Source: Dryomyza anilis (taxonomy: Eukaryota; Arthropoda; Insecta; Diptera; Dryomyzidae). From it: a stretch of 64,000 nucleotides of DNA. Both the position numbers and the translations under genes were made by a program. Location of the stretch: contig OX638133.1 of NCBI GenBank assembly GCA_951804985.1, positions 50,324,170 to 50,388,169 on the forward strand, given 5' to 3'. This document shows positions 22,893-34,648 of this stretch, piece by piece (position 1 is the first letter of the stretch; each line of letters opens with the position of its first letter). Below the pieces are notes generated by a model. That model ran no database searches. It had not been told where the DNA came from and was given only the letters and a program-made list of their open reading frames with translations.

Positions 22893-23709
22893 ATGGCTCA
22901 ACTTGAGTCTAAACAAAAAATGATGGACGCGCTGCTGCAGGCTGGAGTTAAAATTCCTCCAGCAATCACCATAACGCACATGCCGCGCCTTTTTGCTCAG
23001 TACTTCGAAGAAACAACTCTAAATCTCGAAGGCGTTGCTGACGATTCTGAAGCTAAAGGAGTGCCGAAAACCATGCCGAAAACAACGACGAAAAAAGCGG
23101 CGTTTTAAACTTTCGAGTTTGCACCGTTCGCTAACAGGAACGGTACGGGTGTTTCTGTCATTGATCGCTGAATTTGGAGAAGCAGTCACTCGACAGAATA
23201 TTTATCAGATTCTTGGAAACCGCAAGTGGAAGAAGAAAGGGGAATCTTTGCATTGCTACATTTTAAACATGCAAGCAATTGCACGTCGATCAGATATACA
23301 AGAATGTGAGGTGATAGATTTCATTATTGATGGCATTAGTGCAGGTGTATCAAATGTAAATTTGTTGCTTCATGCCCGATCTGTTGATGAATTGAAGACT
23401 CTGGTGAGCCGCTATGAACAACGCTATCTCAATCGAAGCGCCGCTGCCTTATTGGGTGTCGTCATGGGCAACCATACAAAAACAATTGCCCCGCAAAAAA
23501 CGACGAAGGATAAAAGCATATTATGTTTCTACTATTCGCAAACCAGGCACATTAAGCCGAATTGTCCACATCCACTGCGTCCTGAGGGCTCTTGTTTCCG
23601 ATGCTGGAAAATGGGGCATGACCATCGTTCGTGCACCAATACGAGGAAAATATTGAATAAACCTGTTGCCGCCGCCAAGACAAGTGGCCACTGTTACGAC
23701 AGCAGCTGA
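22893..23709 (+). pseudogene. Gypsy D gag
   Basis: Starts at ATG 22893 (MAQLESKQKMMDALLQAGVK), breaks frame near 23105 and continues in the second frame to 23709. The capsid-like part has [20 protein letters not shown] and [20 protein letters not shown]. Two zinc knuckles follow: the first is damaged ([14 protein letters not shown], second Cys now Tyr) and the second is intact ([14 protein letters not shown]). Nucleocapsid binding of genomic RNA is its expected role. The frame switch at 23035-23108 could be one indel. Confidence 0.87.
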
Positions 23710-24323
23710 CGACGATGAGATGATTTCAGAGATGTTCGGCGCTATCAACATGGTGAGTGTTGCCTTTGATAATCATCTTGTGAATGGTGCAAAATTTAAT
23801 AGTTTTATTTCTGATACGGGAAGCCCCGTTTATTTTGTGATGCAATCGTGCGTCCCATTCAGTGTTACAAAACCGGCAAAAGAGTCCAATTATCGCGGAA
23901 TTGGCGGATTAAAATTGAAAATCATCGATGAACTCACATGTGATGTCCAGTTTCAATATGAAATCTGAGTATTAAGCTGAATGTATTGCCGGACGACGCT
24001 ATGCTTCTGCCGCTCATTTTAGGGCGAGAATTTCTTAATAAATTTAATATTCATTTAACTAAACGCAATTTGCGATACTCAAAAGATAAATTACTTTCAT
24101 TAAATAAAAATTACACTTTTTGCACTAATTCATTGGATGATTGTTTCTTTTTAAAATACGATCTTCTCAAATGGTATACATTTTAAATGTAAATACTAAA
24201 GCGGAAGCTTTTACTGCCACTTCCAATACTGAGTCAATTGAAACAAATGTCGAAATAGTACGTGATGAGTCTTGTGATATATTATTTTTGCGATTGCTGT
24301 TGATCCGCTTGACGGACAAGTAG
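23710..24323 (+). pseudogene. Gypsy D aspartic protease and linker
   Basis: The frame through 23968 carries FNSFISDTGSPVYFV, the D-T-G active site of retropepsins, preceded by VAFDNHLVNGAKF. After a frame break the C-terminal flap/dimer part LLPLILGREFLNKFNIHLTK is at about 24001-24060. A second break follows. The protease would cut the gag-pol polyprotein. 24187-24430 shows only weak linker-like sequence before RT. Confidence 0.82.
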
Positions 24324-24430
24324 ACGTTGATTGTGGGTTAGGTAAGATTTGGTCTGCCGAACTGAATAAATAGATTGCTGACTTTTATTTATTTCCGAAA
24401 AATGCCGTAACTGTACCATACAATTTTGAA

Positions 24431-25670
24431 ATGAAAATTCATTTGACGACAGATGTTCATTTCCATTGTGCGCCGCGTCGTCTATCCTATACCGAACGTG
24501 CGACAGTGCAAACGATTATTGACGATTTACGGCAAAATGGAATTGTATGGCCAAGTAATTCTCCTTACGCTTCGGCATTGGTATTAGTTAAAAAAAGATT
24601 GAACAGACACGCATGTGCGTCGATTATCGCGGTCTTAAAAATATTACAGTACGGGATAATTATCCGTTGCCATTGATTGAAGACTGTACATAATATTTGG
24701 AAGGGAAGCAATTTTTTTACTTTACTTGATCTCAAGAGTGGGTTTCATCAAGTTCGCGTCGAGGAAGAATCAATTCCGTACACGTCTTTCGTTACTCCAA
24801 ACGGACAATATGAATATTTAAAAATGCCTTTCGGACTTAAAAATGCGCCTGCTGTGTTCCAACGCTTTATTAATAACATTTTTAGAGACTTGATAGACGC
24901 ACGTAAAATTATTATTTATATGGACGTTATTTTAGTTGCGACATCCGATTTTGCTGTTTTGATACTATTAAAAACAGTTTTGACTAGAATTATAAATCAA
25001 AATTTGAAATTGAAGTTATCGAAGTGTAAGTTTGGATACAAAGAAATTGAATATCTTGGATATTCTGTAAAACGACACGGTATATCGCCAAGTGATTCGC
25101 ATATTTCTGCAATTAAGAAGTATCCAACTCCGACTAATCAAAAAGAGCTCCACTCGTGCATTAGACATTTTTCCTATTTCCGGCGGTTCGTTCCATCTTT
25201 TTCTAGGTTTGCAAAACCTTTACAGGATTTGTTGAAAAAGAACACTGACTATTATTTTGACGAACGATGTATTAATGCATTCAATGAATTAAAAGCGCGA
25301 CTAATGGATAGGCCTATCCTTGCAATTTATAATCCGACAAAAGAAACTGAGGTCCATTGTGATGCAAGTGCAATTGGATTTGGTGCTGTTTTGTTGCAAA
25401 AACAGACTGACGGTAAATTTCATCCGATTTCATTCTTTTCAAAAACGACTACCGCGTCTGAATCCATATATCATAACTTTGAGATCGAAACGCTGGCTAT
25501 AATTTATGTGCTTCGACGGTGGCGGGTTTATCTGGAAGGCATTCAATATAAAATAATCACCGATTGCAACTCCTTGACTTTGACACTTGCCGAAAACAAG
25601 TTAATCCCAGAATTGCTAGATGGGCTCTTGAGCTTGAGAATTATAACTATATAATTCAGCGTCGTGGCGG
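24431..25670 (+). pseudogene. Gypsy D reverse transcriptase and RNase H
   Basis: The RT N-terminus reads RRLSYTERATVQTIIDDL and [14 protein letters not shown] (24431-24600), a frameshift follows, then VDYRGLKN and, in a third frame, TLLDLKSGFHQVRV, YEYLKMPFGLKNAPAVFQRF. The catalytic box is YMDV at 24917-24928 instead of YMDD, so a metal-binding Asp is lost. The thumb has GYKEIEYLGY and the connection YFRRFVPSFSRFAKPLQDL. RNase H follows: EVHCDASAIGFGAVLLQ, NFEIETLAIIYVLRRWRVYL and KIITDCNSL. The frame ends at 25654 by a small indel. Confidence 0.9.
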
Positions 25671-26837
25671 ATCCTCGATGGGACATGCCGACGCACTGAG
25701 CCGCTGCCAAATCGGCGTCATAGAAGATGTAAATGACGTTGACTTTCAGATTCAAATAGCGCAGGAACGTAACTTAACTATTAAAAATTTACGCATACGC
25801 ATGGAAATTGAGGTACTAGAGGGTTTCGACTTAACCGACGGACTTGTTCATAAACTTAAAAATGGACGGAAACTTCAATACGTACCGCAGAAAATGGAGG
25901 AGAACGTAATTAGGCTGATCCATGAAAAAATAGGTCACCTGGCCGTCGACAAATGTCACGATAAAATATCACAATATTATTGGTTCCCTTCAATGCGGAC
26001 AAAAACTGAAATATTTATTAGAAATTGCCTAAAGTGTCTTATGTACGCTGTTCCTATTCCTAACCTTTGACACGCTACATGTTGACAGCTTCGAGTACTC
26101 GGGAAGTACTCGAGTACTCGGGAAGTTACTGCAGCGCTTGAAAAGTATTTTACTTATTACAACCGCCGCGACGAATTATCTCAGACCGAGGCAGCTGCTT
26201 CACGTCTCTTGAATTTGAAGACTTCTTAATAAAACAAAATATTGTGCACGTAAAAGTCGCAACTACGTCCCCACAAGCAAACGAACAAGTAGAACGGATA
26301 AATAGAGTAATTAAGAATATGTTAGGCAAATTCAGTAATCCCATCACACACGCTGATTGGTCGAGCAAATTGTTGCAAGTTGAGTACGCAATCAATAATT
26401 CAGTTCATGGCTCGACGAAAATATTGCCGAGCATGCTTCTGTTCGGTGTGGAACAACGAGGAGAACAAATTGACGAATTAAGAGAATACTTGCAAGAAAA
26501 GAATACTGAAAACGTTGAGCGCAAGTTGAGATCCAATGCTGCTGACTCAATAGAGCGTGCCCAAGAATATAGCGCTAATTACTTTTTGAAACACAGCTCT
26601 CCCGCTAAAAACTACAGCGTTGGGGAATTTGTTGTGATAAGAAATGTGGACACGGTGGTTGGGACGAACAAAAAGTTCGTTCCCAAGTATCGTGGACCGA
26701 CCATCGTTAATAGAGTATTGGGCTATGTTAGTAGGGACATTGATAATTGTCAATTGAATCAGTTGCAGTATGATGGTGTGCTTAAAGCCAACCGTATGCG
26801 AAAGTGGTTAGGTGCTACTGAGAAGATCGTGGTATAG
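25671..26837 (+). pseudogene. Gypsy D integrase, core damaged
   Basis: Begins after RNase H with GGSSMGHADALSRC. The zinc-binding domain has HEKIGHL then CLKC (HHCC, about 25920-26040). After a stop, DTLHVDSF (first catalytic Asp) is followed by a deletion and a GAGTACTCGGGAAGT microduplication at 26092-26127. The second Asp region is unrecognisable and has stops. The 26244-26837 frame carries SPQANEQVERINRVIKNML (Glu of DDE) and the C-terminal GPTIVNRVLGYVSRD region with VKANRMRKW-like ending. Confidence 0.85.
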
Positions 26838-27158
26838 TAGGAAGGTTGCCAATACTCTCAACTAGAATAAGAGAGTAGAGTAAAATAATAAAATTAAATG
26901 TTTGTTTGATCGGGCCGGTCAATAGTCTGATTGGCCGAGGTTTTGACCCTTAGTATTAAGTACTCTTTTGTTAATATAACTGGCAACTCTGCGAATTTGA
27001 TTTTTGCAACAAGAGTGGCATCCCTAGCGATAATATTTTTTGGTACAACTGCCAACTTCAGAAACATCCTTTTACTTACTTTTTATACAATCTTGTAAAC
27101 GAGCACATGTGCTAATAAATATCGAACAATAAAACTTAAATCTAAAGTGTTTTATAAT
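26838..27158 (+). repeat. 3' untranslated tail and 3' LTR of gypsy D
   Basis: 112 bp of non-coding sequence, then the LTR copy 26950-27158 matching 22608-22818. I see no strong polypurine tract directly before the LTR; GGCCGAGG lies about 15 bp upstream. Confidence 0.82.
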
Positions 27159-27306
27159 TTGAAACATTTAATATATCTTTTATATATTTTTATATCATTT
27201 TTACACAAAAAAAAAAACAAAATTGAATAACAGTGTAAACATAAATTTATGTAACAATTGTATGTATCTTACATTTTAATTTTTATATTTTATTTTTTAT
27301 ATTTTG

Positions 27307-29306
27307 TATTTTATATTTTATATTTTATATTTTATATTTTATATTTTATATTTTATATTTTATATTTTATATTTTATATTTTATATTTTATATTTTATAT
27401 TTTATATTTTATATTTTATATTTTATATTTTATATTTTATATTTTATATTTTATATTTTATATTTTATATTTTATATTTTATATTTTATATTTTATATTT
27501 TATATTTTATATTTTATATTTTATATTTTATATTTTATATTTTATATTTTATATTTTATATTTTATATTTTATATTTTATATTTTATATTTTATATTTTA
27601 TATTTTATATTTTATATTTTATATTTTATATTTTATATTTTATATTTTATATTTTATATTTTATATTTTATATTTTATATTTTATATTTTATATTTTATA
27701 TTTTATATTTTATATTTTATATTTTATATTTTATATTTTATATTTTATATTTTATATTTTATATTTTATATTTTATATTTTATATTTTATATTTTATATT
27801 TTATATTTTATATTTTATATTTTATATTTTATATTTTATATTTTATATTTTATATTTTATATTTTATATTTTATATTTTATATTTTATATTTTATATTTT
27901 ATATTTTATATTTTATATTTTATATTTTATATTTTATATTTTATATTTTATATTTTATATTTTATATTTTATATTTTATATTTTATATTTTATATTTTAT
28001 ATTTTATATTTTATATTTTATATTTTATATTTTATATTTTATATTTTATATTTTATATTTTATATTTTATATTTTATATTTTATATTTTATATTTTATAT
28101 TTTATATTTTATATTTTATATTTTATATTTTATATTTTATATTTTATATTTTATATTTTATATTTTATATTTTATATTTTATATTTTATATTTTATATTT
28201 TATATTTTATATTTTATATTTTATATTTTATATTTTATATTTTATATTTTATATTTTATATTTTATATTTTATATTTTATATTTTATATTTTATATTTTA
28301 TATTTTATATTTTATATTTTATATTTTATATTTTATATTTTATATTTTATATTTTATATTTTATATTTTATATTTTATATTTTATATTTTATATTTTATA
28401 TTTTATATTTTATATTTTATATTTTATATTTTATATTTTATATTTTATATTTTATATTTTATATTTTATATTTTATATTTTATATTTTATATTTTATATT
28501 TTATATTTTATATTTTATATTTTATATTTTATATTTTATATTTTATATTTTATATTTTATATTTTATATTTTATATTTTATATTTTATATTTTATATTTT
28601 ATATTTTATATTTTATATTTTATATTTTATATTTTATATTTTATATTTTATATTTTATATTTTATATTTTATATTTTATATTTTATATTTTATATTTTAT
28701 ATTTTATATTTTATATTTTATATTTTATATTTTATATTTTATATTTTATATTTTATATTTTATATTTTATATTTTATATTTTATATTTTATATTTTATAT
28801 TTTATATTTTATATTTTATATTTTATATTTTATATTTTATATTTTATATTTTATATTTTATATTTTATATTTTATATTTTATATTTTATATTTTATATTT
28901 TATATTTTATATTTTATATTTTATATTTTATATTTTATATTTTATATTTTATATTTTATATTTTATATTTTATATTTTATATTTTATATTTTATATTTTA
29001 TATTTTATATTTTATATTTTATATTTTATATTTTATATTTTATATTTTATATTTTATATTTTATATTTTATATTTTATATTTTATATTTTATATTTTATA
29101 TTTTATATTTTATATTTTATATTTTATATTTTATATTTTATATTTTATATTTTATATTTTATATTTTATATTTTATATTTTATATTTTATATTTTATATT
29201 TTATATTTTATATTTTATATTTTATATTTTATATTTTATATTTTATATTTTATATTTTATATTTTATATTTTATATTTTATATTTTATATTTTATATTTT
29301 ATATTT
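27307..29306. repeat. Heptanucleotide satellite (TTTTATA)n, ~2 kb
   Basis: About 285 head-to-tail copies of a 7-bp unit with almost no variants over 2,000 bp; variation is confined to the first ~50 bp (ATTTTTTAT, TTTTGTATT). Because 7 is not a multiple of 3 and no phase gives a stop on the plus strand, the tract is open in all three forward frames and translates as repeats of FYILYFI. Those frames are artefacts. It starts 150 bp after the gypsy D LTR. Confidence 0.97.
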
Positions 29307-29309
29307 TTA

Positions 29310-30065
29310 GACGCAGTCCAGATTCATATTCTGAACTTAATAAGAAAAGAAAAACAGACAAAACAAGTATTTTCCAACAAAATTAGAATTTGCTCACCAC
29401 GCTGCGCCGCTGCAAAGGCGGTATTATCAATAGATTCATTAGTGCATTAGCATCGCGTCGTCAGTTTTTACTGCTTCGGAGTAAGAGGCCGCCACCGCCG
29501 AGGTTGACCGCCACCGGAGAGTTGCCGCTGTTGCGTCAACAAACTAGTGCTACTTATGTCAGTGTCGGTCCAATGCCGTAGCCTTGTGAACATGGACCTG
29601 ACTTTTTGCCTGCTCCCGGACAGATTTTATAGCAACCTTGCACTTGTGGAGGCGGTGGGTAGGCGCCGGCGTGGTTGCTGCGGATGCTTATTTTTAACAG
29701 ATTGATTTGGCAGAGGCTGATGTGCGTCAAGCGGCAGTTACTGCGGAGAATTTCTGGCTGGATGATGAGTTTTACATCACTAAAAACACAAAAAATAAAT
29801 AAACTTCAAAAAATTAAAAATCAGTTCATATATACATATTCAAATTCATATGTCTCCTAATATCCTTAACTTCTCACAATCTCACCACGTATTCACTTTT
29901 GTACAACTCACATGTAATAATACAACTCACTAAAATGTACAACTCACTAAAATGTACAACTCAGTCAAGCACTCAGTAAATCCCATATTACCCGCATATA
30001 GCCCACACACATTCGTCGCACGGCATGAGTCGAATATCACTCGAATTTAGCAGCCCGAACAGAAT
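29310..30065. other. Unassigned spacer
   Basis: GC-richer at 29390-29720, with GCCGCCACCGCCGAGG-type triplet composition but no recognisable protein. A short tandem motif TACAACTCACTAAAATG is repeated at 29915-29960. Nothing else is identified. Confidence 0.55.
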
Positions 30066-30070
30066 ACGGC

Positions 30071-30160
30071 CCGAAATCTTGCTTGAATGCTTCCTATCCT
30101 GTCCAACGGCAGTTGTGTTTTCGGAACCAAAGGAGTGCTTTATCTTTCAGCAATTCCGGC
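30071..30160 (-). pseudogene. Gag relic related to element C
   Basis: The minus strand reads PELLKDKALLWFRKHNCRW, TG, stop, EAFKQDF. It matches the gag of element C at about 35170-35270 (PQLLVDRALTWFRNNHIRW, DGWEAFKTDF): same spacing, same Trp, Phe and Arg positions. It is a ~30-codon remnant of an older relative of C. The sequence from 30165 to 30422 has no recognised feature. Confidence 0.75.
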
Positions 30161-30422
30161 TTTTCCACTCGCTCTAGGAAGTGCGAGTTCACTCGCGTTT
30201 CGCTGTCTGTCACATTGGTTTGTGGTCACATGGCGTTGGTAGCTTGTATTGCTATGTCGCACAGTGGCCAAAAAGTGTATGTTTGCGGAAAAAAGTCAAT
30301 AACTTTGGAACCAATAGAGATAATTGAATGAAGTTTTTTGTATTGTTTTTGATCTTATTGCGGATCATATTTAATATATTTTGCGAATTTACATTTTTTC
30401 AAAAAAATGTTTAATGTTCTAG

Positions 30423-31001
30423 TGTTGCATTTATTTTGCATTTATTTAATTCAAGAACACTTTTTATGGTTTTAACACTTTTAATAAATTTACTACCTCC
30501 ACTTGAGGCTAACTAAACTACAATCTTTTAAAGTGCAACGAAAGGTTGCAAGCTTTTCTTAAATTCTATGTTCACTATGTTCTAGTGAGTTTTCACTTTC
30601 ACTCAATTTTGGTGTACGTGACTTCTGAAGAAATCCGACTTGCAGTTTTTGGCTGACACCAATTGCGAAATATCAAAATTGTTGGCAAACGCTGCACTGC
30701 TTATTTTAACGTAGCCCCCTAATCATGCAATGATAAATTGTATTGCAAGAGGTGTGGTCTAAGTGAAGCTTTAGCGCGTTGCCGAATTATCGCAAGCTTT
30801 TGTTAACTGTGGAAGCTAACTTGAAAGAGGTGTGTTCTACGCAAAGCTTAGCGCTTTTGCCAAATTATTATCATTGTTGCCAACTTGAAGCGTTGGGACA
30901 ATGCTATGAACATGTTGCTGTAAAACATATGTACAGAAACATCCAAAACTGAATAAATAGTGAAGAACCATAAAGTAAAGAAAAATGTATTCCTCCCCCT
31001 T
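30423..31001 (-). repeat. 3' LTR and polypurine tract of gypsy B
   Basis: Starts TGTTGCATTTATTTTGCATT and matches the element A LTRs, with small deletions and loss of ~19 bp at its right end. Keeps the empty MITE site TTCTAGTGAG (30582-30591). The minus-strand purine tract AAGGGGGAGGAA is at 30990-31001. The 3' region then runs to 31237. Confidence 0.88.
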
Positions 31002-31236
31002 ATTTAAAAAAAAAATTATTATTAATATTGTGATTAATGATAATTTTATACAAAATGTCTTAAATATATTTTTGAAAATATATAAATGATGTTTTCTTAG
31101 AGATAATATTAAGATTAATAATATAATAAAATAATATGTTTGTTTTAACATTGATATAATAAATACAATATTTTTTTTTTTAAAGTTATCTAAAAAATAT
31201 GTTTGTATAATTAAAAGGGTTTCAATAATAATAATG

Positions 31237-31437
<201 letters not shown>

Positions 31438-31444
31438 CATAATA

Positions 31445-32602
31445 TGTCCCCGGCTCCTTTGCCGGCTCACTTGTTGCTTCTCCTCGGGCGGTAGCTACTA
31501 GGTAGTTCGGTCGTGTCTCTTCTGCTCGCTGCCGATCTTCGTTGGTTGTCGTCGACTCGTTGGTTGATATTGCGACTCGTTCGTATCGTCGGCCCTCCTA
31601 CGTCTTCGGCACGTGGTCGCTGCTCGTTCGCTGCTACTACTATGAATCGTTCGTGCCGTCCGCAACTCGATCGCTATTACTGCTATGACTCGTTCGTGTC
31701 GTCGGCAACTCGTTCACCGCTGCTGCTATGACTCGTTCGGGCCGTCCGCAACGCGGTTGGTAACTCGGGTGCCTTCGGCTTGTGGCCGTTGTTCGTGGGA
31801 TTACTCGTTGTAGCGTTGCGCTTAACTCGCTGTCGTGACGCGCAACTGGTGCTCACTGCGGGTGCTCCGCTAGCACTCGTCAGGTTATATGAATTACAAA
31901 ATGGCGACTTACCACGAGGTGCTTGCTACTGATGCGATGAGTTCGTGTCGCTGGTGTTTTCGGTTTCTTTCGTCCCGGCCCGCTGGCTTTACTCGTTGTC
32001 TCGTCGTGCGCAACTCGCTGGTTATGCGCGTGAATGACGCTTCGCGGGCGCTCTACTGGCGCTCGTCGGGTTTGGAAAAAATGGAGACTTACCACGAGGT
32101 GCGTGCTTTTGATTTTGCGCACCCTCGTCTGTCCGAGATTCCTCTTGTTAAATTTCCCGTTGCTTGGTTTGTTGTTCGCCTGCGTTTAACAATACTTATT
32201 ATGACACGTCTCGATGTAGCTTTGCTTCCTGATATCGTGCTTTGGTCTCGGTGGTGCAGCGTGTCGACCCAAGTGGAAAGCGTTTACATATCTCCACTTG
32301 TCCGACAATCGTTGCCAAAGGATTCAACCTGAGCGTGGAAACAAATGATACTCCTCTAAACCGATTACTTGTCTATAAGAGCATCACTTGCCACGTACCT
32401 GTCGAATCCTTCTCTTTGCGATAGCAGGCTTTTCCTCCCAGGAAGAGCTTACTGTACCAAAACCACAGCGGAGATCCAACTCAACTTTCCTTGACGACGG
32501 CAACCCAAGAATTGACTTCAACTTCGTTCTTCGTTGTCGCCTCGATCACTCGCTTTCGCAATTCACCACGCCGCCATTTCCATCGTTGCTATAATTTATC
32601 GG
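31445..32602 (-). repeat. 3' LTR of element C, truncated
   Basis: Matches 36569-38139 from TGTCCCCGGCTCC to CTATAATTTATCGG. It lacks ~400 bp at its left end relative to the 5' LTR and about 105 bp at its right, and has fewer of the internal CTCGTTCG-type repeats. Blocks such as GGCGACTTACCACGAGGTGC are shared almost exactly. Confidence 0.85.
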
Positions 32603-33584
32603 TGCTGACCCTGTCTTCGTTTTCACCGCCCAGTGCACTTTGTCGCTAGTCGCCTGGTCTCCCACGCCGTCGGTGTCGGTCGGCGAGTTACTCGCAAAAT
32701 ATTTTCTGGCTGCCGCTGTTTGTACTCGTGGCGGTGGGCCCCATAGCAAAGGTGGTATTTCTGGGTTTTGTCGTGGCTGGTTGGGTCTGTCGCCGCGATC
32801 CAGTCTCTACGAGCGGTAGATCTGCTGATTTTACTGGCCCCGAGAACCACGCCAGTGGGGGTCATCGACCGTGGTCATCGCCACCTTCGGAAATTCCACG
32901 GCTATCTTGCCCTCCGATTCCCTACTAACTTCAGTCGCTATCGGCACATCTCTCCGCTCCTTCGCCACTTGTCTGCTTCTCTGCACCACTTTCTCACCCA
33001 ATTCTGGCCAGTCTCGGGTGGCTTCGTCCTTCGTCAGTCCACGCGCCGTGCGTGCCACTGACCACCACTTGTCCAGGGCCGTGGCCCCTGTGAACCACTC
33101 TGGTCGCTCTATCGCCGCATGTCATTCCTCTGGTTCCCGCACAAACTCCTCTGCGAACTGAAGGAGATATATGCCGCAATCGGTCGTGTTCGGCTGGGGC
33201 ACCTGAATGTGGTGGCAAGGAAATTTCTCTGAAATTTCCCTGTCCACTGCGACCTCTGGCGCGTGAAACCGCTGCGAAAAACTTTTGCAACACCACCGCG
33301 ACGTGTTCCCTTGACTCACTCGCCAAGGAATCTAAAATCAGGATGGCCGGCGCTGCCCCTACCAGTTGGGCCGTCCTCTCGTGGATCGCTCGTGCGTGGC
33401 ACACCACTGCCAAATACCAGTGGGCCTTCTCGTTGACAGGTACTACGAAAAAGTTCGCCTCAAACGGATCACGCCTCTTGGTCCATGTACGTACGCTAAG
33501 GTCCATGCTCCTCCTTAGCCCTGCATAGAAATACGTATCCAGGAACTGTATATCGCGCTGTTGGTGCGATAAGGAAATATGCAC
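32603..33584 (-). pseudogene. Ulp1/SENP-like cysteine peptidase (C48) of element C
   Basis: C48 peptidases cleave SUMO or similar modifiers or polyproteins. The frame at 32994-33584 reads FLDTYFYAGLRR, VRTWTKRRDPFEANFFVVPV, then NEKAHWYLAVV (catalytic His, codon 33420-33422) and ILILDSLAS (catalytic Asp, 33330-33332). A frameshift near 33270 moves the rest to a second frame: HIQVPQPNTTDCGIYLLQFA with the oxyanion Gln and catalytic Cys (33176-33178). A stop at 33122 interrupts a charged tail continuing to 32831. His, Asp and Gln-DCG order and spacing fit Ulp1/SENP. It lies on the coding strand between RT remnant and 3' LTR, so it is probably part of the element's own 3' coding capacity. 32603-32830 is proline-rich or untranslated. 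Confidence 0.8.
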
Positions 33585-33591
33585 AATTTCA

Positions 33592-34090
33592 CTAGTTTGC
33601 TAGTTCGCGATTGACTGATTCGTTGTTACAATCTGTGCCGTTGCCTTTGCGCATGTCGGTAAACGATTTGTCGATCGTTGCGTGCTTGTCGTTTATCGTC
33701 GTGTTCCCTTCGCGTTCGTGCTCTGGTACGAACCGTCGGTACCAAGAGGCGATCCCCAAGCATTGGCAGACTTCACGTACATTGGTAGGCGGCTTTAACT
33801 CATGGATGGCGGCCACCTTGTCCGGGTCCGTATACTGACGACGTGACCGAGATATTTGATCTCCTTTTTGAAAAATTCACATTTGTCTTCGTTTAATCGG
33901 AGTTTGGCGTGGCGCAACCGCCGGAAGACTTCCTTCCAGGTGACCATGTGCTCAAGGTGATCCCGCATGGTGATGCGGTGTTGGGCGATGTCCGTGGGGC
34001 CCTGAATCCCCTCGAATTTTTTAGTTCCGACTGAATGAACGCGTCGACGATTTCCTGTTCGTCGGATCGCGGGGGTGGTCTCTGGGTCAC
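33592..34090 (-). pseudogene. Element C reverse transcriptase remnant (palm end and thumb)
   Basis: Fragments in two frames: HREHLEHMVTWKEVFRRLRH, KLRLNEDKCEFFKKEIKYLG at about 33830-33970, and AAIHELKPPTNVREVCQCLG plus IASWYRRFVP at 33725-33810. These are the segments after the YxDD box in gypsy RT. The palm with the catalytic motif is missing upstream of 34090. Past RFVP, 33592-33720 no longer resembles RT or RNase H and runs directly to the Ulp1-like frame, so RNase H and integrase are deleted in this copy. Confidence 0.82.
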
Positions 34091-34309
34091 GCCCTAAACC
34101 GTGCGGGGCCGTTGCCGCTGTCGCTATGGCTTCGCGTTGCCGTGCTGGCTCTCTATCTGCCTCGTCTCCCTTCGCTCGTCCGTTGCCCCCTCGTTGGTAG
34201 GCTCAGTATCCAGGATGGTCCTGCTCCGTCGACCGTCCGCATCGGTGTCGTGTTGTTCCCGCACCACCGTGCAGATCGGTGCGCGTCCCCAAGCACTGTG
34301 AGTATCCGG

Positions 34310-34640
34310 CTCTCATAAATCGATGGTCTGTCCTGCGCAGCTCATGGTGGTGCCGACACGCATAAGAAAATCCATCCCCAATATCAGGTGATCTACCGCG
34401 TCCGGTAGAACTAAAAGGAGTAGCTCGCAGCCCTGGGTCGTTTAGCCCCGCCGTCGGCCATGCGCATCCTGAGATCGACCCGCTCCCGGTTCTCCTTGGT
34501 GCCCAGCATGCTGGCGTAATGAGGGCTCACAAAGCTCCTGGTGGCTTCAGTATCTTTAGTGACCATCGCCAGATATATACCTATGGCCACTATCGCGTAG
34601 ACGTGTTGCGCGTCATATTTGAGCGCAACTGTTGGGTAGG
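34310..34640 (-). pseudogene. Element C aspartic protease remnant
   Basis: The minus strand gives AMVTKDTEATRSFVSPHYAS and, after a frame break, LLVLPDAVDHLILGMDFLMR. This is the retropepsin layout, with DTEAT where DTGAT would be expected, so the active-site Gly is lost. It lies right after the zinc knuckles of gag. 34091-34309 shows no clear motif. Confidence 0.72.
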
Positions 34641-34648
34641 GGGCGTAT

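Larger units (their letters stand above)
22608..27158 (+). mobile_element. Ty3/gypsy LTR retrotransposon D (defective)
   Basis: Two ~210-bp LTRs flank gag, aspartic protease, reverse transcriptase, RNase H and integrase in gypsy order on the plus strand, with no env. Several frameshifts, a deleted integrase core and a mutated RT motif make it inactive. The LTRs are nearly identical, with differences such as GTAAATATAAC versus GTTAATATAAC. It is unrelated in sequence to elements A and B. Confidence 0.92.

Noticed and set aside
27258..29450. 730-residue protein of FYILYFI repeats
   Set aside because: It is the translation of a 7-bp satellite that is open in all three frames; no start context, composition or homology supports a gene.
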